The notes: generated from the sequence alone by a model not told the origin. Shown: positions 7,269-15,075, counted from the first letter of the stretch. The stretch is DNA of 27,176 nt from JABFXC01 sp045804265 (GCA_045804265.1 JBJMNK010000056.1:1-27176); one strand, 5' to 3'. Numbers and translations are program-made.

Positions 7269-7808
7269 ATGTCGCGAATCGGAAAGAAGGCAATCCCGCT
7301 CCCCAAGGGCGTGACGGTCACCGTCGAGGGGAACGTCGTCAAGGTGAAGGGCCCGAAGGGCGAGCTGCAGCGCACCGTGCATCCCGAGCTGTCGGTCAAG
7401 CTCGAGAACAACGAGCTGACGGTCTCGCGTCCGTCCGAGGAGACGCGCCACAAGGCGCTCCACGGCCTGACGCGGACGCTCGTGGCCAACATGGTCGAGG
7501 GCACATCGACGGGCTTCCGCAAGACGCTCGAGCTGGTCGGTGTCGGCTACAAGGCCGAGGCGCGGCCGTACGGGCTGCAGCTCGCGTTAGGCTACTCGCA
7601 CCCGATCGAGTACAAGGCGCCGAAGGGGATCAAGCTGACGGCCCCGGTGCCGACGCAGATCCTGATCGACGGCGCCGACAAGGAGATGGTGGGGCAGGTC
7701 GCGGCCGAGATCCGGTCGTTCCGCAAGCCCGAGCCGTACAAGGGGAAGGGCATCAAGTACCAGGGCGAGCAGATCCGTCGGAAGGCGGGTAAGGCTGGAG
7801 GCAAGTAA
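7269..7808 (+). CDS. rplF: 50S ribosomal protein L6 (uL6)
   Basis: L6 sits near the sarcin-ricin loop and the factor-binding site. The 179-residue product is normal in length. It starts MSRIGKKAIPLPKGV and contains the two duplicated L6 folds, the ELVGVGYKAEARPYGLQLALGYSHP segment and the family end PEPYKGKGIKYQGEQIRRKAGK. AAGGAG sits about 8 nt upstream. CGTTAGGC at 7585-7592 codes Ala-Leu-Gly in the ALGYSHP segment. The stop overlaps the rplR ATG by one base (TAATG). Confidence 0.98.
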   Translation: MSRIGKKAIPLPKGVTVTVEGNVVKVKGPKGELQRTVHPELSVKLENNELTVSRPSEETRHKALHGLTRTLVANMVEGTSTGFRKTLELVGVGYKAEARPYGLQLALGYSHPIEYKAPKGIKLTAPVPTQILIDGADKEMVGQVAAEIRSFRKPEPYKGKGIKYQGEQIRRKAGKAGGK

Positions 7809-8167
7809 TGCGACGCATTCCGAATCCGAAGACGCGCCCCGAGCTGCGGGCGCGGCGCAAGCTGCGCATCCGCAAGACGGTGGTCGGGACGCAGGAGCGT
7901 CCGCGCCTCGTCGTCTTCCGGTCGCTGAAGCACATCTACGCCCAGCTGGTCGACGACGCCGCGCGTCGGACGATCGCGACAGTCTCCGACAGCTCGATCG
8001 AGTCGGGGAAGAAGACGGAGAAGTCGACCGCGGTCGGCAAGCTGATCGCCGAGAAGGCGAAGGCGGCCGGGATCAGCAAGGTCGTCTTCGATCGCGGGGG
8101 CTACCAATACCATGGCCGCGTAAAAGCGGTTGCCGACGGCGCCCGCGAGGGCGGTCTGGAGTTCTAA
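7808..8167 (+). CDS. rplR: 50S ribosomal protein L18 (uL18)
   Basis: L18 binds 5S rRNA with L5. The 119-residue product has a basic N-terminus (RRKLRIRKTVVGTQERPRLVVFRSLKHIYAQ), the GKLIAEKAKAAGISKVVFDRGGYQYHGRVKAVADGAREGGLEF C-terminal half and normal length. It starts within the rplF stop and ends 1 nt before the rpsE ATG. No oddities. Confidence 0.97.
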   Translation: MRRIPNPKTRPELRARRKLRIRKTVVGTQERPRLVVFRSLKHIYAQLVDDAARRTIATVSDSSIESGKKTEKSTAVGKLIAEKAKAAGISKVVFDRGGYQYHGRVKAVADGAREGGLEF

Positions 8168-8168
8168 C

Positions 8169-9032
8169 ATGACTGAGAATTCGAATCCGCAGGGTGGAAG
8201 CGGTGGCGGCGCTCCGCGTCGTCCGGCTGGCGGTGGTGGTGGAGCAGGTCGCGGGCCCGGTGGCGGCGGTGGCTTCGGCGGCGGCCGCGGGCCGGGTGGT
8301 GGCGGTGGCTTCGGCGGTGGTCGTGGTCGCGGGCCGGGCGGTGGTCGCAGTGGCGGCCCCGGTGGTCGCGGCGGTCAGGGCGCCGGTCGTGGCGGCCCCG
8401 GTGGCGGCGCCGGTCGCGGTGGTCGTCCCGGTGGTGAAGGTGGTCGTCCCGGCGGCGAAGGCCGCGGCGATGGTCGTGGTCGTGACGGCGGCCGCGGTCG
8501 CGGCGACGAGCGGAGCCGCGAGGGCGGCGATCTCGTCGAGAACGTGATCGCGATCAATCGCGTCGCGAAGGTCGTGAAGGGTGGTCGTCGCTTCTCGTTC
8601 AACGCGCTCGTCGCCGTCGGCGATGGGCAGGGGAAGGTCGGTTTCTCGACGGGCAAGGCAAACGAAGTCTCGGAAGCCGTCCGCAAGGCGGTCGACGGGG
8701 CGCGCCGCAACATGAAGCAGGTACCGCGGACGGGATCGACGATCCCGCACGAGATCGTCGGCAAGCATGGTGCGGGACGGGTGCTGATGAAGCCCGCCGC
8801 GCCGGGCGCCGGCGTGATCGCGGGGGGCGCGGTTCGCGCGATCATGGAATGCGCTGGCATCAGCGACATCCTGACGAAGAGCCTCGGCTCGACGAACCCG
8901 CACAACATGGTACTGGCCGCACTGGACGGGCTGACGCAGCTGACGACCGTCGAGCAGATCGCGCGCGAGCGCGGCGTCGAGGTCTCAGCGTTAGGCTACA
9001 AGTCGCGCGCCAAGGTCAAGGAGGCAGTGTAA
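8169..9032 (+). CDS. rpsE: 30S ribosomal protein S5 (uS5) with Gly/Arg-rich N-terminal domain
   Basis: S5 acts in decoding fidelity and mRNA unwinding. The S5 fold begins near residue 120 (GGDLVENVIAINRVAKVVKGGRRFSFNALVAVGD) and continues through STGKANEVSEAVRKAV to the C-terminus. The 287-residue product is far longer than the usual ~165. Residues 8-119 are almost only Gly, Arg, Pro, with a few Phe, Glu and Asp. They include a 12-residue unit repeated in tandem at 27-38 and 39-50 (DNA 8247-8282 and 8283-8318, 32 of 36 bases identical). The ATG at 8169 has GGAG 7 nt upstream and follows rplR; a longer frame from 8130 would lie inside rplR. CGTTAGGC occurs at 8989-8996. Confidence 0.95.
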   Translation: MTENSNPQGGSGGGAPRRPAGGGGGAGRGPGGGGGFGGGRGPGGGGGFGGGRGRGPGGGRSGGPGGRGGQGAGRGGPGGGAGRGGRPGGEGGRPGGEGRGDGRGRDGGRGRGDERSREGGDLVENVIAINRVAKVVKGGRRFSFNALVAVGDGQGKVGFSTGKANEVSEAVRKAVDGARRNMKQVPRTGSTIPHEIVGKHGAGRVLMKPAAPGAGVIAGGAVRAIMECAGISDILTKSLGSTNPHNMVLAALDGLTQLTTVEQIARERGVEVSALGYKSRAKVKEAV

Positions 9033-9033
9033 C

Positions 9034-9288
9034 ATGCCACGTACATTCGTCTGGCACCGTACGCGCGGCCCGAAGCACACGGCGAAGGATCAGCCGGCGA
9101 CGAGCGGCCAGGTGCAGATCAAGCAGGTGAGGAGCGGGATCGGCCATTCGTGGCGGATCCGCCGCACGCTCGAGTCGATCGGCCTGAGACATCATCAGGC
9201 GACGGTCGTGAAGCAGGATTCCGAGTCGCTGCGCGGACAGATCAAGCAGGTGCGTCATCTCATCGAAGTGACGCCGGTCGAGGAGTGA
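9034..9288 (+). CDS. rpmD: 50S ribosomal protein L30 (uL30)
   Basis: The L30 fold starts around residue 26 (VQIKQVRSGIGHSWRIRRTLESIGL) and ends RGQIKQVRHLIEVTPVEE. The product is 84 residues, whereas bacterial L30 is about 60, so roughly 24 residues are added at the N-terminus. AAGGAGG at 9018-9024, inside the end of rpsE, supports the ATG at 9034. It is spaced by 1 nt from rpsE and 5 nt from rplO. Confidence 0.94.
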   Translation: MPRTFVWHRTRGPKHTAKDQPATSGQVQIKQVRSGIGHSWRIRRTLESIGLRHHQATVVKQDSESLRGQIKQVRHLIEVTPVEE

Positions 9289-9293
9289 CCACA

Positions 9294-9752
9294 GTGGAAA
9301 ACAAGAACAAGATCGGGCTGAACAACCTTTCGCCGGCTCCGGGGTCCAACAAGCCGCGGAAGCGCCTCGGGCGCGGTCCGGGCTCGGGCACCGGCAAGAC
9401 GTCGGGCAAGGGTCACAAGGGCATCAAGGCGCGCGCCGGCCACCACGGTCCGGGCGGCGGCAAGCCGCAGTTCGAAGGCGGCCAGATGCCGCTCACGCGC
9501 CGCCTGCCGAAGCGCGGGTTCACCAACCCGTTCAAGGTGGAGCATCAGGTCGTGTCGCTCAGCGACATCGGCGAGATGACCGAAGTGACGCGCGAGTCGC
9601 TGGTGGGAGCAGGGCTGATCCGGAGCCGCAAGGGTCCGGCGAAGCTGCTCGCCAACGGCGAGGTGACGAAGGCAGTGACCGTGCGCGGCATCAAGGTGAG
9701 CCAGGCCGCGCGTGACGCGATTGTCGCGGCCGGAGGCCGCGTCGAGGACTGA
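9294..9752 (+). CDS. rplO: 50S ribosomal protein L15 (uL15)
   Basis: L15 is a late-assembling 23S rRNA protein with a long disordered N-terminus. The 152-residue product begins at GTG 9294 (VENKNKIGLNNLSPAPGSNKPRKR). It has the RLGRGPGSGTGKTSGKGHKG loop and MPLTRRLPKRGF, and ends with the L15 C-terminal fold. The GTG start is chosen because AGGAG at 9281-9285 lies 8 nt upstream; GTG 9285 overlaps that site and is unlikely. Overlap with upstream frame sequence is spurious. Confidence 0.95.
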   Translation: MENKNKIGLNNLSPAPGSNKPRKRLGRGPGSGTGKTSGKGHKGIKARAGHHGPGGGKPQFEGGQMPLTRRLPKRGFTNPFKVEHQVVSLSDIGEMTEVTRESLVGAGLIRSRKGPAKLLANGEVTKAVTVRGIKVSQAARDAIVAAGGRVED

Positions 9753-9753
9753 C

Positions 9754-11091
9754 ATGGCGGATAGAAATCCGGCTTCAGCGGTGCGTGACATGGTCCGCAC
9801 TCCCGAGCTCTGGCAGAAGATCACGTTCACGTTCCTCTGCCTCGCGATCTACCGGGTCGGTGCGCACATCACCGCCCCGGGCATCGACGTGCTCGCGCTG
9901 ACCGATTACTTCGCCCAGCAGAAGGGCGGGGGCGCGGGACTGCTCGGGCTGTACGACCTGTTCGTGGGCGGCGGCCTCTCGCGAGCGACGGTCTTCGCGT
10001 TAGGCATCATGCCCTACATCTCGGCGAGCATCTTCCTGCAGATCGGCGCGGCAGTCGTCCCGCAGGTCGACAAGATGCAGAAGGACGAAGAGGGCAGGAA
10101 GAAGATCAACCAGTGGACACGGTACATCACCGTGGCGCTGGCGCTGGTGCAGGGGTGGGGTTTCGCGATCTTCGTCGAGTCGCTCCCGGGGGCCGTCGCC
10201 GCGCCGACCTTCGGCTTCAAGGTCCAGATGGTGCTCGTGCTGACGGTCGGCGCGCTCTTCGTCATGTGGCTCGGTGAGATGATCACCGAGCGCGGCCTCG
10301 GCAACGGCGCGTCGCTGCTGATCTTCTTCTCGATCGTCGAGCGGCTGTGGGGCGGGATCTTCTCGACCTTCCGCTTCGTCAGCACCGGCGCGTTAGGCGC
10401 GTTCAGCCTGGTCGTGCTGCTGGTGATCATGGTCGGCGTGGTGGCCGGCGTCGTGATCGTGACGATGGCGGCGCGGCGGATCCCGATCCAGATCCCGCAG
10501 CGGACGATGGCCAAGGGACGGCAGCGTGAAGCGTCGCGGAGCTTCATCCCGCTGCGGCTGAACGCGTCGGGCGTGATGCCGATCGTGTTCGCGCAGTCGG
10601 TGATCGTGGTGCCCGGCGCAATCGCGCAGTTCACGAACAACGACAAGGCACGCGCGGTCGCCGACCTGTTCGGTCCCGGCTCGACGCTCTATCTCATCGT
10701 GTTCGCGCTGCTGATCCTCTTCTTCACCTACTTCTACACGTCGATCATCTTCAATCCGGTCGATGTCGCCGAGAACCGGAAGAAGCAGGGTGGGTTCGTG
10801 CCCGGGGTGAAGCCGGGCGCGAAGACGGCCGAATACATCGACACAGTCCTCTCGCGGATCACCCTGCCGGGCGCGCTCTTCCTCACCGCGATCGCGGTGC
10901 TGCCGATCGCACTGGCCGACGCGTTCAGCATTCCGTTTGGCTTCGGCGGCACGTCGCTGCTGATCGTCGTCGGCGTCGCGCTCGACACCCTGGCGCAGGT
11001 CAACCAGCACCTGCTGCTGCGCAAGTACGATGGCTTCATGAAGAAAGGGCGCGTGCGGTTCCGCGGCCAGACGACGGGCAGCGGCTTCTAG
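9754..11091 (+). CDS. secY: Protein translocase subunit SecY
   Basis: SecY is the channel of the SecYEG inner-membrane translocon. The 445-residue product has a helix near residues 20-40, the periplasmic plug region after it, and ten predictable membrane segments. SecY signatures are visible: GIMPYISASIFLQIG, the RRIPIQIPQR loop, and PLRLNASGVMPIVFAQS. It ends with the cytosolic tail MKKGRVRFRGQ. The ATG at 9754 follows the rplO stop by one base and has GAGG upstream. Two CGTTAGGC copies (9998-10005 and 10391-10398) are read as Ala-Leu-Gly. A 114-nt leader separates it from adk. Confidence 0.97.
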   Translation: MADRNPASAVRDMVRTPELWQKITFTFLCLAIYRVGAHITAPGIDVLALTDYFAQQKGGGAGLLGLYDLFVGGGLSRATVFALGIMPYISASIFLQIGAAVVPQVDKMQKDEEGRKKINQWTRYITVALALVQGWGFAIFVESLPGAVAAPTFGFKVQMVLVLTVGALFVMWLGEMITERGLGNGASLLIFFSIVERLWGGIFSTFRFVSTGALGAFSLVVLLVIMVGVVAGVVIVTMAARRIPIQIPQRTMAKGRQREASRSFIPLRLNASGVMPIVFAQSVIVVPGAIAQFTNNDKARAVADLFGPGSTLYLIVFALLILFFTYFYTSIIFNPVDVAENRKKQGGFVPGVKPGAKTAEYIDTVLSRITLPGALFLTAIAVLPIALADAFSIPFGFGGTSLLIVVGVALDTLAQVNQHLLLRKYDGFMKKGRVRFRGQTTGSGF

Positions 11092-11100
11092 ACAATCACT

Positions 11101-11206
11101 CGCTGGTCTCACCCGGACCGAGCGCGACACTCGAGGGGCAGGCGGAGCAAGAGTGGTTGCTCCGCTTGCAAAGCTCGAAGGTCGCGCTCAGTTTTTTGAG
11201 CAACCA
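11101..11206 (+). promoter_or_regulatory. secY-adk leader with mutually exclusive hairpins
   Basis: Three foldable parts are seen. CGCTGGTC (11101-11108) pairs with GACC-g-AGCG (11116-11124). Hairpin A pairs GCGGAGCAA (11142-11150) with TTGCTCCGC (11157-11165). The alternative helix B pairs GGTTGCTC (11155-11162) perfectly with GAGCAACC (11198-11205), the eight bases just before the adk ATG, and can add one pair with the A of the start codon. A and B share 11157-11162, so they exclude each other. A small GCTCA/TGAGC stem (11186-11190 with 11197-11201) with a T-rich loop also competes with B. No good Shine-Dalgarno precedes adk. Confidence 0.5.
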
Positions 11207-11841
11207 TGGACATCGTTCTACTCGGACCGCCGGGCGCGGGGAAGGGAACGCAGGCACAACGCCTCGCGGACAAGCTGGGCATCCCGCAGATCGCGACCGG
11301 CGACGTGCTGCGCGCCGCGGTGAAGCAGGGCACCGCGCGCGGGCTCGAGGCGAAGGGCTACATGGATCGCGGCGATCTCGTTCCCGACGAAGTCATTCTC
11401 GCGATCATGAAGGAGACGCTGTCCAGCGACGGCGCGAAGAACGGGTCGATCCTCGACGGCGTCGTCCGCACGTTGCCGCAGGCCGAGGGACTCAATCGCG
11501 TCCTGGCGGAGATCGGTCGGAAGGTGGACGCCGTACTGTTCTTTGACGTGTCCGATGGCGAGCTGGTGAAACGCCTTGGCGGACGTACCGTATGCGAGAA
11601 CTGCCAGACGCCGTACACCGGGCGCGAGCCGGGGAGCCGGTGCGACAAGTGCGGCGGCACGCTGGTGCGTCGCAAGGACGATGAGCCGGAGGCGATCCGC
11701 AATCGTCTTGCGGTGTATGGCAGGCAGACCGCACCCGTACTCGAGTGGTACCGGACGCATGGCGCGCAGGTCCGGACGATCGATGCGGTGGGCATGCAGG
11801 ACGACGTCACCGCTCGCGCGCTGAAGGCAATCGGAAAATGA
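11206..11841 (+). CDS. adk: Adenylate kinase, zinc-lid type
   Basis: Catalyses ATP + AMP = 2 ADP in the cytosol. The 211-residue product has the P-loop GPPGAGKGT (7-15) and the AMP-binding ATGD (30-33). It has a long-form lid with four zinc-ligand cysteines (C130, C133, C146, C149) and the RRKDDEPEAIRNRL region. Odd point: the normally invariant DGFPRT motif reads DGVVRT (84-89), with Phe-Pro replaced by Val-Val while Arg88 is kept. The gene ends with an ATGA overlap into map, the classical secY-adk-map order. Confidence 0.95.
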   Translation: MDIVLLGPPGAGKGTQAQRLADKLGIPQIATGDVLRAAVKQGTARGLEAKGYMDRGDLVPDEVILAIMKETLSSDGAKNGSILDGVVRTLPQAEGLNRVLAEIGRKVDAVLFFDVSDGELVKRLGGRTVCENCQTPYTGREPGSRCDKCGGTLVRRKDDEPEAIRNRLAVYGRQTAPVLEWYRTHGAQVRTIDAVGMQDDVTARALKAIGK

Positions 11842-12593
11842 TCCAGCTCAAGTCGGCGCGAGAGATCGGCCTGATGGAGGAGGGGGGACGCATCCTGTCG
11901 GCGACTCTCGAGACGGTGCGTGGCCACGTCCGCCCCGGCATCTCGACCGCGGAGCTCGACGCGATCGCGGAAGAGTTCATCCGCAGCCACGAAGGAGCGA
12001 TCCCCGCGTTCAAGGGACTGTACGGGTTCCCGGCGACGCTGTGCACCTCGGTGAACAACGAGATCGTTCATGGAATCCCCTCGCGCTCACGCATGCTGCG
12101 CGAGGGTGACATCATCTCGGTGGACGTCGGGGTGAAGTACAAGGGCTACTACACGGACATGGCGGCGACGGTGCCGGTCGGCGCGGTCGACGCGAAGACG
12201 GCGAAGCTGCTCGAGGTCACCAAGCATTCGCTCGACGTCGGTATCGCCGCGGCGCAGCCGGGAAACACCATCGGCGACATCGGTGCCGCGGTGCAGAAGG
12301 TCGTCGAAGCCGCGGGGTTCAGCATCGTGCGGACGCTCGTCGGCCATGGGATCGGTCTCGAGCCGCACGAGGATCCGCAGGTGCCCAACCACGGCAAGCC
12401 GAAGCACGGCAAGCCGCTGGTGCCCGGGCTCTGCATCGCGATCGAGCCGATGGTGAACGTGGGCAGCCCCGGCACGCGAACGTTAGGCGACAAGTGGACG
12501 GTCGTCACGCAGGACGGCTCGCGATCGGCGCATTTCGAGCATACGGTGGCGATCACGGCGGACGGGCCGCGGGTCCTGACACGAGCGGCGTGA
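11838..12593 (+). CDS. map: Type I methionine aminopeptidase
   Basis: Removes the initiator methionine from nascent proteins. The 251-residue product shows the MetAP type I pattern: HGIPS near residue 77, metal ligands in SVDVGV and YTDMAATV, the histidine of VGHGIGLEPHEDPQVPN, and the glutamates of IEPM and SAHFEHTV. The ATG at 11838 overlaps the adk stop by 4 nt. CGTTAGGC at 12481-12488 is read as Thr-Leu-Gly. It is the last + strand gene of the ribosomal cluster and converges with the minus-strand formiminotransferase gene. The translation-initiation genes that usually follow are missing. Confidence 0.96.
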   Translation: MIQLKSAREIGLMEEGGRILSATLETVRGHVRPGISTAELDAIAEEFIRSHEGAIPAFKGLYGFPATLCTSVNNEIVHGIPSRSRMLREGDIISVDVGVKYKGYYTDMAATVPVGAVDAKTAKLLEVTKHSLDVGIAAAQPGNTIGDIGAAVQKVVEAAGFSIVRTLVGHGIGLEPHEDPQVPNHGKPKHGKPLVPGLCIAIEPMVNVGSPGTRTLGDKWTVVTQDGSRSAHFEHTVAITADGPRVLTRAA

Positions 12594-12598
12594 CGTGT

Positions 12599-12690
12599 TC
12601 GGATCCACGCTATCGGATCCACGCTGGCTGTCAGCTTACTGCCTATCGCTCACTGCCTATCGCTCACCGCTTGCCGCTTACTGCTTATCG
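12599..12690. repeat. Heptamer repeat array between convergent map and ftcD
   Basis: Two 13-bp direct copies of TCGGATCCACGCT (12599-12611 and 12613-12625, period 14) lead into eight consecutive 7-bp units from 12635 to 12690. The units are CTTACTG, CCTATCG, CTCACTG, CCTATCG, CTCACCG, CTTGCCG, CTTACTG, CTTATCG. The consensus is roughly CTTAYYG, the same family as the repeat after rpsN. The minus-strand gene's stop and its last three codons fall inside the array. No T-run or obvious terminator hairpin was found. Confidence 0.8.
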
Positions 12691-14210
12691 CCGGTCAGCT
12701 GGCGTTCGACTGCCGCAGCAGCGCGGGCGGCATGCCCGCTCGTCTCGTGCACGACGCGTGCGATCTCCTCGAGAAGCCCTGCGCCCTGCGACTTGTCCTC
12801 GAGTGAGGCGACGTTGATCCGCACGTTGTAGGCGGCGCCCTTGCACCCGGCTTCGGCAAGCAGCGCGGCAACGCCGGCGTCGGAGGCAGCGTTGGTGTTC
12901 CCGCGCTCGGCGACCGTCGCGGCCAGCTGCGCGACGCGGGCGCAGGCGCGCGCGGTCTCGAGCGGGACTTCGGCCGCCCGCAGGAGCGATGCGGTGATCG
13001 CTTCCTGTCGCGCCGAAGCCGCGGCTTCTGGCTCCTTCGGCATCTTGTGCGCATCAGCGACCGCCGCATAGGCGGAGGCGTCACGCGCGACGAGCGCCGA
13101 GAGCTCATTCACCAACGCCGCTCCGGCGAGCGCGGCCTCCTTCATCTCCGCTTCCACCGCGGCGTATTTCTTCTTCCCCACGGTCAGCCCCGCAACCATC
13201 TGCGCCAGCGCCGCGCCTAACGCTCCAGCGTGGGCGGCGACGCTGCCGCCGCCGGGCACCGGCGAGGGCGACGCGACGGCGGCGACGAAGCCGCTCAGCG
13301 ACTCACCACCGGAAATCGAGGCGCGAACCTTTCGCTCGAGCACCTGGTCGACGGTGAACTTGTCGAGCCTGACGTGGCGGATCGCCGCGTCGAAGAGCAC
13401 GCGCTCGGGTACGAGGCCGACGATCTCGCTCCACGTCGGCGTCACTCCCCACGCTTCAGCCTCCAGCCGCACCATGTCGAATGCGCGGTGCATCGGCGTG
13501 CGCTCGGTGTCGACCAGGTTCATCGACACCTGCGCCTGGCCGTCCACCTCGAGCGCGAGCGCCTTCACTCCCTTCAAGCCGCCCGACGAGCCGCGCACCG
13601 CCTTCGCGACGCGCTTCGCGATCTCCATGTTGCTCGCCGGCCCGAGGTAAACGTTGTAGGCGACAAGGAACGGCCGCGCCCCGATCGCCACCGCGCCGAA
13701 GGTAGGATGGATCCGCTCCGGCCCGTAGTCCGGCTTGCGGGCCGGGTTGGTGCCGATCTCGGTGCGAAGCCCCTCGAACTCGCCGCGTCGGACGTCGGCA
13801 AGGTTCTCGCGCGAGGGCACACTCGCCGCGCGCTCGTAGAGAAAGACGGGGACCTGCAGCTCGCGGCCGACGCGCTTCCCCAGCTCGCGCGCGAGGACGA
13901 TGCAGTCGTCCATCGTCGCGCCCTCGAGGGGAATGAATGGGACGACATCGGCTGCGCCCATCCGCGGATGCTCGCCGCTGTGCGTGTTCAGGTCGATCAG
14001 CTCGTGGGCCTTCACGATCCCCGCGTACGCAGCGTCGACCGCGCGTTCGAGGGGAACCACGAGGGTCACGACGGTGCGATTATGCGATGCATCGGACGAG
14101 ACGTCGAGAATCGATGCACCCTCGACCGCGGCAATCGCGTCACGAATGGCGGCAACGACTTCGGGGCGACGCCCCTCGGAGAAATTCGGGACGCACTCGA
14201 CGAGCTTCAT
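12678..14210 (-). CDS. ftcD: Glutamate formiminotransferase / formimidoyl-THF cyclodeaminase
   Basis: The 510-residue product joins two folate enzymes. Residues 1 to ~300 are the formiminotransferase (MKLVECVPNFSEG start, catalytic-type His81 in SGEHPRMGAADVVPFIPL). Residues ~305-510 are the cyclodeaminase (SGFVAAVASPSPVPGGGSVAAHAGALGAALAQMV, RGNTNAASDAGVAALL). In sequence they move the formimino group of N-formiminoglutamate (from histidine breakdown) to tetrahydrofolate and then release ammonia. The start at 14210 gives the exact family N-terminus; longer frames do not. It lies 4 nt after the phosphatase gene, so the two are probably co-transcribed. Its tail residues and stop come from the heptamer array. 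CGTTAGGC is in sense at 13215-13222. Confidence 0.95.
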   Translation of the reverse strand: MKLVECVPNFSEGRRPEVVAAIRDAIAAVEGASILDVSSDASHNRTVVTLVVPLERAVDAAYAGIVKAHELIDLNTHSGEHPRMGAADVVPFIPLEGATMDDCIVLARELGKRVGRELQVPVFLYERAASVPSRENLADVRRGEFEGLRTEIGTNPARKPDYGPERIHPTFGAVAIGARPFLVAYNVYLGPASNMEIAKRVAKAVRGSSGGLKGVKALALEVDGQAQVSMNLVDTERTPMHRAFDMVRLEAEAWGVTPTWSEIVGLVPERVLFDAAIRHVRLDKFTVDQVLERKVRASISGGESLSGFVAAVASPSPVPGGGSVAAHAGALGAALAQMVAGLTVGKKKYAAVEAEMKEAALAGAALVNELSALVARDASAYAAVADAHKMPKEPEAAASARQEAITASLLRAAEVPLETARACARVAQLAATVAERGNTNAASDAGVAALLAEAGCKGAAYNVRINVASLEDKSQGAGLLEEIARVVHETSGHAARAAAAVERQLTGDKQ

Positions 14211-14214
14211 CGGA

Positions 14215-15075
14215 TCAGGACTCGGGATTGACGAGTTGGTCGAGCAGCCAGCGATGCATGAATGGATTGCCGGCGACGATCCCCGCATGTGCGACGCGTG
14301 AGTCGATGCCGCCGAAGTCCGTGACGACTCCACCGGCTTCGCGCACGAGAAGGATACCAGCCGCGACATCCCACGGCGCGAGCGACAGCTCCCAGAAGGC
14401 GTCGAAGCGCCCGCAGGCAACAGCGGCGAGATCGAGCGCGGCAGCTCCCGGGCGCCGGATACCGGCGATCGCGCGCATGATCTCCGGCAGGCGCGCCACG
14501 TATGGCTCGATGTCGCCGTGGCGCTTGAATGGGAAGCCGGTGCCGAGGAGCGCGCGCGCCGGTGTCGTGATCGACGAGACTGAGACCGGCGCACCGTTGC
14601 GCTTCGCGCCGCCGCCGGCGGTGGCGGTGAAGAGCTCGTCGCGCGGCACGTCGAGGATGACGCCCGCGCGCAGCTCACCATCGACGAGCGCGGCGATCGA
14701 GACGGCGTAGGCCGGATAGCCGTGCAGGAAGTTCGTCGTACCATCGAGTGGATCGGCGACGAGGACGATTCCGCGATCGATGTCATCGAGGTGCGGCGCG
14801 CTCTCCTCGCCGAGCAGACGCGCGTCAGGCAGGCGCTGGCGCATGATGTCGGCGATGCGCGCTTCGGCTGCGCGATCGACGATGCTGACGAAGTCGGTCG
14901 GTGTCTTCTCTTCCCAGCGGAGAGTGGCAATGCCGGGTTCGTGCTCGCGGATCGCGGCGGCGGCCTGACGCGCCGCCGTGATCACCGTCTCGAGCAGGAA
15001 CGCATCGTCGGCGCGCTGAGCGGCAGGCGCGGGTTGCTCTCGCTCCGGCGCGCTTCTAGTTTCGCGTGATGCCAC
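14215..15075 (-). CDS. suhB: Inositol monophosphatase family protein
   Basis: A Mg-dependent phosphatase of the IMPase/SuhB family; substrate not certain. Motifs are clear: GEES (metal glutamate), VADPLDGTTNFLHGYP (motif A) and APWDVAAGILLVREAGGVVTD (motif B). The fold begins around FLLETVITAARQ. No ATG sits at the right place. GTG 15075 gives 286 residues and about 29 extra residues, GTG 14985 would trim into the first helix, and ATG 15135 lies well inside trpS. I chose 15075 with low certainty. It heads the minus-strand unit with ftcD and its 5' end overlaps the divergent trpS start. Confidence 0.85.
   Translation of the reverse strand: MASRETRSAPEREQPAPAAQRADDAFLLETVITAARQAAAAIREHEPGIATLRWEEKTPTDFVSIVDRAAEARIADIMRQRLPDARLLGEESAPHLDDIDRGIVLVADPLDGTTNFLHGYPAYAVSIAALVDGELRAGVILDVPRDELFTATAGGGAKRNGAPVSVSSITTPARALLGTGFPFKRHGDIEPYVARLPEIMRAIAGIRRPGAAALDLAAVACGRFDAFWELSLAPWDVAAGILLVREAGGVVTDFGGIDSRVAHAGIVAGNPFMHRWLLDQLVNPES

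Noticed and set aside
8073..8903. Minus-strand Thr/Ala-rich frames opposite rpsE
   Set aside because: These mirror the Gly/Arg-rich repeat on the coding strand and have no recognisable protein features.
12599..12690. Intrinsic terminator between map and ftcD
   Set aside because: No stable stem followed by a T-run was found; the region is explained by the heptamer array.
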